From: Flavobacteriales bacterium CG_4_9_14_3_um_filter_32_8
GTDB lineage: Bacteria > Bacteroidota > Bacteroidia > Flavobacteriales_E > Vicingaceae
Length of the DNA: 5,397 bases
Reading direction: 5' to 3'
Assembly: GCA_002790175.1 (NCBI GenBank)
Contig: PFUQ01000076.1
Span: 1-5,397, forward strand
Positions 1 through 5,397 of this stretch are shown here, piece after piece. The notes under the pieces were generated by a model. The model did not search any database. It was given only the letters and a program-made list of their open reading frames with translations, and had not been told where the DNA came from. Within the stretch, counting starts at the first letter, position 1. Each line of letters opens with the position of its first letter. The translations under genes and the position numbers were made by a program.

Positions 1-505
1 AAGGAGCAATCATCCAATAAACCACTACTCCAGAAATAGCGACATACAACCACATCGGAAAAGTAATTTTTGCTATTTTTTTGTGTTGATCAAATTGCTC
101 AGAAAAAGCCCTCACTGTTGTAATTAATACCAAAGGAATAATAGCTATTGAGAGTAAAATGTGTGAGATTAGGATGAAAAAATAAAGAAATTTAATATTA
201 TCTGTGCCACCATAAGGAGTAGGATTAGAAGTCATGTGATAAGCAATGTACATCAATAAGAATAAGACGGATAAAACCAAATTGGTTTTCATTAATCGTT
301 GGTGTAAAACACGATTTCCTTTTTTGATGGCGACAACTGCCAAAATTAACAAAATAGCTGTTAATCCATTAATACTTGCATAAATGGGGGGTAAAAAAGT
401 TAATGGAGCAACATTAGGAATTCTGACTACAAATAGCACAGCAACAACCAAAGGTAAAATAATAGATATGAAGATTATTAGTGATTTATATTTTTTATCA
501 CTCAT
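1..505 (-). CDS. DUF420 family membrane protein (CtaM/YozB-like), 3' end outside window
   Basis: I recognise this as a DUF420 family integral membrane protein, a family that includes YozB/CtaM, linked to maturation of aa3-type terminal oxidases in Firmicutes. Reading from the ATG at 505 gives 168 open residues before the left edge. Five hydrophobic segments are visible, at about residues 9-28, 41-62, 75-91, 106-132 and 149-167, as expected for the family. Histidines characteristic of it are present: H68 in RVLHQRLM, H90 in AYHMT, H114 in ISHILL and H142 in DQHKKIAK; their role as metal or haem ligands is inference. Family members usually end a few residues after the WMIAP seen here, so probably only the last few codons are missing. 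The start overlaps the cyoE stop in ATGA and no Shine-Dalgarno is visible, so translation is probably coupled to cyoE. The family call is confident; the exact biochemical function is not established. Confidence 0.85.
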   Translation of the reverse strand, partial: MSDKKYKSLIIFISIILPLVVAVLFVVRIPNVAPLTFLPPIYASINGLTAILLILAVVAIKKGNRVLHQRLMKTNLVLSVLFLLMYIAYHMTSNPTPYGGTDNIKFLYFFILISHILLSIAIIPLVLITTVRAFSEQFDQHKKIAKITFPMWLYVAISGVVVYWMIAP

Positions 506-1392
506 AAAAGTCGATCAATAAGAATAATTGAAAGTGATAAAATCAAATACAAATAAGACATCAGCATCACTCGTAATGCATATTTATCAGCTAAGGTTTG
601 TACTAATTTTATAGCTGGGTAAACCATTAATAATGATAAAATCAGTAGTCCAATTGTAGCAATTCTACCCGTAATATGGAAATATTCGGGAAGAAAACTT
701 GCTAAAAATAGCAAGAGAGTACTCATTAAAATGATAGCAGCGGTTGATTTATTTTTCTTTCCAAAAGGTAACATTTTAAAACCAGCATTGGTGTAATCAT
801 CATTTACTTTCCAAGCAATTGCCCAAAAATGAGGAAATTGCCATAAAAATTGCATGGCAAACAAAATTCCTGCTTCCAAGCTAAAACTACCAGTAGCTGC
901 AACCCAACCCAACATTGGTGGAAATGCACCAGGAAACGCACCAACGAAAACCGAAATGGTAGAAATTCTTTTTAAGGGAGTATAAAGTGCGACATACATA
1001 ACTATTGCTAAAGCACCCAAACTTCCAGTTAATGGATTAAGCAACCATAACATCACAATACCTAATAGGCCAGAAATAGAGGCTACCCACATTGCTTCAC
1101 CAACGCCAAACTTATTTAATGGTAAAGGTCTGTTTTGGGTTCTTTTCATTAATTTATCGTAATCTTTTTCAATAATCTGATTAAATGCATTGGAAGAGCA
1201 GGTAATAAAAAACCCACCTATTATTAAAAAAATAACTTCAGAAAAATTATAGGTTGAAGCACCAATATAATAGCCAAAAATAGCAGATATCACAACAAAA
1301 GAAGTTAGTCTCAGTTTAAATAACTGTGCGTAACATTTTAGCCGTTCGCTAAAATTAATTAAAATTGTTTCTTCTGTTTTTACTGCCTCCAT
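502..1392 (-). CDS. cyoE: Protoheme IX farnesyltransferase (heme O synthase)
   Basis: This UbiA-superfamily inner-membrane prenyltransferase transfers a farnesyl group from farnesyl diphosphate to protoheme IX, making heme O for haem-copper terminal oxidases or as heme A precursor; it is also called ctaB. With the ATG at 1392 the protein has 296 residues, normal for the family. The first Asp-rich motif is intact (N71, E75, D77, D79, M82, R84-T85, R88-P89 in NQIIEKDYDKLMKRTQNRP). A second conserved block is YTPLKR at 136-141 followed by GAFPGAFPPMLGW at 150-162, and a third is WQFPHFWAIAWKVNDDY at 183-199 leading to AGFKMLP. About eight to nine hydrophobic segments are spread along the protein. 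The frame stays open to a TTG at 1434 (14 more residues), but the ATG is preferred because it is the first ATG, the upstream codons encode an unusual stretch, and a promoter-like element lies between the two. The stop overlaps the start of the DUF420 gene, marking an operon. Confidence 0.95.
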   Translation of the reverse strand: MEAVKTEETILINFSERLKCYAQLFKLRLTSFVVISAIFGYYIGASTYNFSEVIFLIIGGFFITCSSNAFNQIIEKDYDKLMKRTQNRPLPLNKFGVGEAMWVASISGLLGIVMLWLLNPLTGSLGALAIVMYVALYTPLKRISTISVFVGAFPGAFPPMLGWVAATGSFSLEAGILFAMQFLWQFPHFWAIAWKVNDDYTNAGFKMLPFGKKNKSTAAIILMSTLLLFLASFLPEYFHITGRIATIGLLILSLLMVYPAIKLVQTLADKYALRVMLMSYLYLILSLSIILIDRLL

Positions 1393-1417
1393 TATATGAT
1401 GTACAACATATTTTATG

Positions 1418-1425
1418 CAAATATA
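1418..1425 (-). promoter_or_regulatory. Candidate -7 promoter element for the cyoE operon
   Basis: Read on the minus strand this is TATATTTG, an exact match to the Bacteroidota -7 consensus TAnnTTTG. It would place transcription start near 1411 and give a leader of about 20 nt before the ATG at 1392. The nearest reasonable upstream TTTG lies 25 nt away, longer than the usual spacing of about 17-23, so the -33 half is weak. The region is AT-rich and such matches can arise by chance. Confidence 0.35.
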
Positions 1426-1530
1426 TAAAATCAAAAGAACTTTCTAACATCAAATTTTTACCATTTTATTTTATTAGTAGGACATATTCATCAATGCTAA
1501 ATAACTACATTTGTCGATTATTAAGCCAAA

Positions 1531-1562
1531 TTGACAGAAACATAGCATTGGTAAAATATTTG
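1531..1562 (+). promoter_or_regulatory. Candidate secA promoter, Bacteroidota type (TTG-N21-AATATTTG)
   Basis: A TTG at 1531-1533 is followed after 21 nt by AATATTTG at 1555-1562, which differs from the TAnnTTTG consensus only in its first base. The spacing falls in the range described for Flavobacterium promoters. Transcription would begin near 1569, leaving a short leader of about 26 nt before the secA ATG. That leader has no room for an upstream regulator gene such as secM. The match is by eye and no start site is known. Confidence 0.4.
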
Positions 1563-1594
1563 ACTAACTGCTAAAAATTAAATTTATAAGAAAG

Positions 1595-4500
1595 ATGGGA
1601 GCATCGGAAGTATTAAGTAGAATTTTAAAAACATTTGTTGGTAGTAAAACAGATAGAGATTATAAAGAGTTATCACCAATTATTGATGAAGTTGGTTTAG
1701 CATTTAACAGTTATTCCTCTATATCAGACGATGAATTAAGAGGAAAAACAAGCGTTTTAAAATTGAAAATTGCTGAAAAAATTAAAGCCAATGAAGATGA
1801 AATAATTTCTCTAAAAGATAAAATAGAAAATGATTACAGTTTAACCATTAGTGATAAAGAAGTAATTTATACTAAAATTGACGAATTAGAGAAACAAATA
1901 CTTGTTCAAATCGAAGATGTTCTGAATGAAATTAGAGGAGACGCATTTGCTGTTATCAAAGAAACGGCAAGAAGGTTTTCCGAAAACAAACAACTTGTTG
2001 TTACTGCAACCCAAATGGATAGAGACATTGCTGCGGTAAGAGAAAGTGTAAAAATAGATGGCGATAAAGCAACTTATTTTAACCATTGGTTAGCAGCAGG
2101 AACAGAAATAGTGTGGGACATGGTGCATTACGATGTTCAGTTGATAGGTGGTAGAGTTTTACATGAAGGTAAAATTGCGGAGATGATGACTGGCGAAGGA
2201 AAAACCTTAGTAGCAACTTTGCCTGTTTACTTAAATGCACTTGCTGGAAAAGGAGTTCACTTAGTTACCGTAAACGATTATTTAGCAAAAAGAGATTCGG
2301 AGTGGATGGCTCCCATTTTTGAATTTCACGGACTTACAGTAGATTGTATTGATAAACACGAACCAAATTCTCCTGAAAGACGCAAAGCATATCATGCTGA
2401 TATAACATATGGAACCAACAATGAGTTTGGTTTTGATTATTTAAGAGATAATATGGCTCGTTCTCCAGAAGATATCGTACAACGTAAACATCATTATGCC
2501 ATTGTAGATGAGGTAGATTCTGTTTTAATTGATGATGCCCGGACTCCTTTGATTATTTCCGGCCCAACGCCAAAAGGAGATAAACATGAATTTCATGAAC
2601 TGAAACCTAGAGTTGAACAATTAATATCTAATCAAAAAAGATATGTTACCAATGCATTAACCATCGCTAAAAAAACTCTAGCACCACTAATTGAAGGTGG
2701 AAAAATAAGCAAAGAAGATCAAGAAACTGGTGGAATGGCTTTGTTAAGAGCCCATCGTGGTTTACCAAAAAACAAAGCACTGATTAAGTTTTTAAGTGAA
2801 CAAGGAATTGGAGCAATGCTCAGAAAAACAGAGAACTTTTATATGCAAGATCAAAACAAAGAAATGCACAAAGTTGATGCTGAATTATTTTTTGTTATTG
2901 ACGAAAAAACCAATGGCGTTGAATTAACTGAAAAAGGAGTTGAATTAATTACTGGTTCAGGCGACGATCCTAACTTCTTTATTATGCCAGACATAGGAAT
3001 GGAGGTTGCTGAAATAGAAAAATCTAATCTGCCTGATGCTGATAAATTGGTTCGAAAAGATAAAATGATTCAGGATTATGCTGTGAAAGCTGAACGAATT
3101 CACACCATTAATCAATTACTGAAAGCATACGCTATGTTTGAAATAGATGTAGAATATGTAGTGATGGACAACAAGGTAAAAATTGTTGACGAACAAACTG
3201 GACGTATTATGGAAGGCAGAAGATATTCTGATGGTCTTCATCAAGCAATAGAAGCTAAAGAAAACGTAAAAGTAGAAGCTGCCACACAAACTTATGCAAC
3301 AGTAACACTACAAAATTATTTTAGGATGTATCATAAACTGTCGGGGATGACAGGGACTGCAGAAACAGAGTCACAAGAACTTTGGGACATTTACAAATTA
3401 GATGTGGTAATCATACCTCCCAATAGACCATTAGCAAGAAAAGACCGTGAAGATTTAGTTTATAAAACCACTCGAGAAAAATATACCGCCATTATTGAAG
3501 AAATTGTTGCGTTAGTGGAACAAAAAAGACCAGTTTTGGTTGGAACCACTTCTGTAGAAATTTCTGAGCTGCTAAGTAGAACGCTAAAAATGAGAGGCAT
3601 ACAACACAATGTATTAAATGCAAAATTACATCAACGTGAAGCTGAAATTGTTGCAGGAGCAGGAAAAGCAGGAGCAGTTACCATTGCCACCAATATGGCT
3701 GGTAGGGGAACAGATATTAAATTGGGAGAAGGAGTAAAAGAAGCAGGAGGGTTAGCCATTATTGGTACAGAACGACACGATTCTAGACGAGTTGACAGAC
3801 AATTAAGAGGGCGAGCAGGACGACAAGGCGACCCAGGTTCATCTCAGTTTTTTGTTTCTTTAGAAGATAATTTAATGCGATTATTTAATTCAGAAAGAAT
3901 TATTAAACTAATGGATAGATTAGGGTTGGAAGAGGGAGAAGTGATTCAACATTCCATGGTTTCTAAATCTATCGAAAGAGCACAAAAGAAAGTGGAGGAA
4001 AATAATTTCGGTATCAGAAAAAGATTATTAGAATATGATGACATTATGAATTCTCAACGTGAAGTTGTTTACACCAAAAGAAGAAATGCCTTATATGGAG
4101 AGCGTTTGGGTGTCGAAATTTCTAATATGATTTATGATATCTGTGAATTTTTAGTAAATGAATATCAAGATAATAGAGATTATGAAGGATTTAAATTTGA
4201 ATTAATCCGATTATTGTCCATTGAAAGTCCTTTTACTGAAAAAGAATTTTTTGAAGGTAATACAACTGAAATGACAGAAGATTTACACGAAAAAGGAGTT
4301 AATCATTATGTTAAAAAATCTGAAATGATTGCCAATATGGCTTTCCCTGTTATTAAAGACGTTTTTGAAAACCAAGGAACTCAATATGAAAATATTGTTG
4401 TTCCCATTTCTGATGGGAAAAAATCCATTAACATCTCTACTCCATTAAAGAAAACATTTGAAACACAAGGTAAAGAATTGATAAAATCAATTGAGAAAAA

Positions 4501-4945
4501 TGTGATTTTAGCAATGATTGATGAAAATTGGAAAGAGCATTTACGAGAAATGGATGAATTAAAACAATCTGTTCAAAATGCAGTGCATGAGCAAAAAGAT
4601 CCATTGTTGATTTACAAATTTGAAGCCTTCAAATTATTCAATCAAGTGTTGTTGAAGATGAATAAAGAGGTAGGTGGTTTCTTATTAAAATGTAGCCTAC
4701 CTCAACAAAAAGAAAATGAAATTACTGCTCAAAAAGAACCTGTTCATCAAAAACAAGACATGAGTAAATTAGCACTAAGTAAACCAGAATACACCTCTAG
4801 CAGCACACAAAATCAAGTAGGAATGCCCCCAAAACCTCAACAAAAAACGCAACCAATTCGAGTGGAGAAAAAAGTTGGAAGAAACGATGTTTGTCCTTGC
4901 GGAAGCGGTAAAAAATACAAACAATGTCACGGAAAATTAGATTAA
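1595..4945 (+). CDS. secA: Preprotein translocase ATPase SecA
   Basis: SecA is the peripheral motor ATPase that pushes unfolded preproteins through SecYEG at the inner membrane. All landmarks are present in order. NBD1 has the Q-motif region (HYDVQLIGG, 178-186), Walker A GEGKT at 200-204 and Walker B DEVD at 305-308, followed by DDARTPLIISGP to 324. The preprotein cross-linking domain follows, NBD1 resumes at about 530 (DEQTGR, 532-537) and ends near GMTGTAE (584-590). NBD2 has VGTTSVE (649-655), GRGTDI (703-708) and QLRGRAGRQGD (736-746) with candidate arginine fingers R740 and R743. The helical scaffold includes LLEYDD (811-816) and DENWKEHL (976-983). A Gln/Lys/Pro-rich linker leads to a C-terminal SEC-C zinc motif with C1100, C1102, C1111 and H1112. 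At 1116 residues it is over 200 longer than E. coli SecA (901), mainly from extra segments near 57-112, 129-176 and 345-425; the E. coli variable loop after GRGTDI is absent. The ATG is preceded by AAGAAAG rather than a well-spaced Shine-Dalgarno. It appears monocistronic. Confidence 0.98.
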   Translation: MGASEVLSRILKTFVGSKTDRDYKELSPIIDEVGLAFNSYSSISDDELRGKTSVLKLKIAEKIKANEDEIISLKDKIENDYSLTISDKEVIYTKIDELEKQILVQIEDVLNEIRGDAFAVIKETARRFSENKQLVVTATQMDRDIAAVRESVKIDGDKATYFNHWLAAGTEIVWDMVHYDVQLIGGRVLHEGKIAEMMTGEGKTLVATLPVYLNALAGKGVHLVTVNDYLAKRDSEWMAPIFEFHGLTVDCIDKHEPNSPERRKAYHADITYGTNNEFGFDYLRDNMARSPEDIVQRKHHYAIVDEVDSVLIDDARTPLIISGPTPKGDKHEFHELKPRVEQLISNQKRYVTNALTIAKKTLAPLIEGGKISKEDQETGGMALLRAHRGLPKNKALIKFLSEQGIGAMLRKTENFYMQDQNKEMHKVDAELFFVIDEKTNGVELTEKGVELITGSGDDPNFFIMPDIGMEVAEIEKSNLPDADKLVRKDKMIQDYAVKAERIHTINQLLKAYAMFEIDVEYVVMDNKVKIVDEQTGRIMEGRRYSDGLHQAIEAKENVKVEAATQTYATVTLQNYFRMYHKLSGMTGTAETESQELWDIYKLDVVIIPPNRPLARKDREDLVYKTTREKYTAIIEEIVALVEQKRPVLVGTTSVEISELLSRTLKMRGIQHNVLNAKLHQREAEIVAGAGKAGAVTIATNMAGRGTDIKLGEGVKEAGGLAIIGTERHDSRRVDRQLRGRAGRQGDPGSSQFFVSLEDNLMRLFNSERIIKLMDRLGLEEGEVIQHSMVSKSIERAQKKVEENNFGIRKRLLEYDDIMNSQREVVYTKRRNALYGERLGVEISNMIYDICEFLVNEYQDNRDYEGFKFELIRLLSIESPFTEKEFFEGNTTEMTEDLHEKGVNHYVKKSEMIANMAFPVIKDVFENQGTQYENIVVPISDGKKSINISTPLKKTFETQGKELIKSIEKNVILAMIDENWKEHLREMDELKQSVQNAVHEQKDPLLIYKFEAFKLFNQVLLKMNKEVGGFLLKCSLPQQKENEITAQKEPVHQKQDMSKLALSKPEYTSSSTQNQVGMPPKPQQKTQPIRVEKKVGRNDVCPCGSGKKYKQCHGKLD

Positions 4946-4949
4946 CTTT

Positions 4950-4999
4950 TTAACTTCTTCATTGTCCGACCACTCATAGCAATCGGACAATGAAGTTAA
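4950..4999 (+). terminator. Hairpin after secA, probable transcription terminator
   Basis: A 13-bp perfect inverted repeat (CTTCATTGTCCGA at 4957-4969 and its complement at 4983-4995) encloses a 13-nt loop, beginning 11 nt after the secA stop. An alternative fold pairs 10 bp, bulges CTT at 4957-4959, then adds 7 bp of TTAACTT/AAGTTAA out to 4950 and 4999. The tail downstream (AGCTTTTGAG) has only a short T run, so intrinsic termination may be inefficient or the structure may protect the 3' end of the mRNA. Its position between secA and the next gene on the same strand supports a terminator. Confidence 0.7.
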
Positions 5000-5030
5000 G
5001 CTTTTGAGTTTCAAAGTTCTTCCTTTTATC

Positions 5031-5038
5031 TATTTTTG
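5031..5038 (+). promoter_or_regulatory. TAnnTTTG-like element overlapping the TTG start of the hydrolase gene
   Basis: TATTTTTG matches the Bacteroidota -7 consensus exactly, but its last three bases are the proposed TTG start codon. A TTG at 5004-5006 lies 24 nt upstream, slightly beyond the usual spacing. If it is a real promoter, transcription would begin near 5045 and translation would need an unusual start inside the signal peptide. A chance match in AT-rich DNA is equally likely. Confidence 0.2.
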
Positions 5039-5397
5039 AAAGCACTAAAAAATTGCTACATCAAACTTATTAAATACATAACAATAATTCTTGCTCTTTC
5101 TTATTTTGCAAACGGTTTTTCTCAAGCCGACACGAATAAGCAAAAACATTTCATTCAGCCCGAATACATGGTGGGTAAAGTACTTCCAATGAGTAATCGT
5201 TTTGCTTTCCCATCTACTGGATATCAGCAAACAGCAGCCATCAATTTTGGATTTACCAATAACGACACTACCAAATGGGCTAAATACTACAACCAAGCAG
5301 AATCAGGATTTATTGTGTTGTATTCCAACTTAGGCAATAATAAAGTGTTGGGACATCAATTTAGTTTACTTCCTTTTGTGTCGTTTAATGTTTTTAA
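5036..5397 (+). CDS. Putative acyloxyacyl hydrolase / PagL-like lipid A deacylase, 3' end outside window
   Basis: The frame is open from just after a TAA at 4997 to the right edge, and TTG at 5036 is the only usable start ahead of the signal peptide; 120 residues are visible. Residues 1-31 look like a Sec signal peptide: basic N-region (KALKNCYIKLIK), hydrophobic core ITIILALSYFA, and likely cleavage around FSQ-A at 28-31. The mature part (EYMVGKVLP at 43-51, TTKWAKYY at 78-85, SGFIVLYSNLGNN at 90-102, GHQFSLLPFVSFN at 106-118) resembles from memory the Bacteroidota proteins annotated as acyloxyacyl hydrolases, outer-membrane beta-barrels related to PagL that remove acyl chains from lipid A. 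Alternating hydrophobic residues suit beta-strands. The His-Ser-Glu catalytic residues of PagL lie toward the C-terminus and are not in the window, so activity cannot be judged. The first in-frame ATG (5168) would delete the signal peptide and is unlikely. An unrelated outer-membrane barrel remains possible. Confidence 0.65.
   Translation, partial: MKALKNCYIKLIKYITIILALSYFANGFSQADTNKQKHFIQPEYMVGKVLPMSNRFAFPSTGYQQTAAINFGFTNNDTTKWAKYYNQAESGFIVLYSNLGNNKVLGHQFSLLPFVSFNVF

Noticed and set aside
1365..1574. Open frame of 69 codons on the plus strand across the cyoE start and the intergenic region
   Set aside because: It overlaps the cyoE N-terminus antisense, has no recognisable protein features, no ribosome site, and covers the candidate promoters; best explained by chance.
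1393..1594. Possible SecM-like regulatory peptide gene ahead of secA
   Set aside because: There is no short plus-strand frame with a start, signal-like segment and stalling-type end close to secA; the predicted leader is only about 26 nt.
1886..2086. Open frame of 66 codons on the minus strand inside secA
   Set aside because: Antisense to a conserved part of secA, with a composition that is a mirror of the secA codons and no domain.
5045..5296. Open frame of 83 codons on the minus strand at the right end
   Set aside because: The plus strand frame here encodes a signal peptide and a family-like exported protein; the antisense frame has no recognisable features.
1..5397. Mobile elements, CRISPR repeats, tRNA or rRNA genes
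   Set aside because: No transposase or integrase coding, no regularly spaced repeats, no cloverleaf-type pattern and no conserved rRNA stretches were seen on reading both strands.

Overview
This AT-rich window looks like chromosomal DNA of a member of the Bacteroidota, most likely in or near the Flavobacteriales. The evidence is a SecA of 1116 residues carrying the extra segments I associate with that phylum, candidate promoters of the Bacteroidota type (TTG plus TAnnTTTG) instead of sigma70 boxes, weak or absent Shine-Dalgarno sequences, and a signal peptide ending in a typical FSQ-A. The genus cannot be read from the sequence.

Layout. Minus strand, 1-1392: cyoE/ctaB (heme O synthase) is followed by a DUF420 membrane protein cut by the left edge. 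The two genes overlap in ATGA and form one unit of haem-copper oxidase biogenesis. Positions 1393-1594 are a divergent intergenic region of about 200 bp with a candidate promoter for each direction. Plus strand, 1595-4945: secA, the ATPase of the Sec preprotein translocase. Positions 4946-5000 hold a strong hairpin, probably the secA terminator. From 5036 to the right edge runs the start of an exported protein resembling the PagL-like acyloxyacyl hydrolases (lipid A deacylases). It starts on TTG and is cut before its catalytic region.

How the genes relate. CyoE makes heme O, the farnesylated haem used directly or as the heme A precursor by terminal oxidases, and DUF420 proteins are linked to oxidase maturation. 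SecA drives export across the inner membrane, and the last gene product carries a signal peptide that would make it a Sec client. Beyond that, secA and its neighbours have no evident functional tie.

This is mostly ordinary housekeeping DNA. I saw no mobile element, CRISPR array, tRNA, rRNA or clear sign of horizontal transfer, and no convincing undescribed system. The items most worth checking are the TTG start that coincides with a promoter-like element at the last gene, the three SecA insertions, and the direct cyoE-DUF420 overlap.
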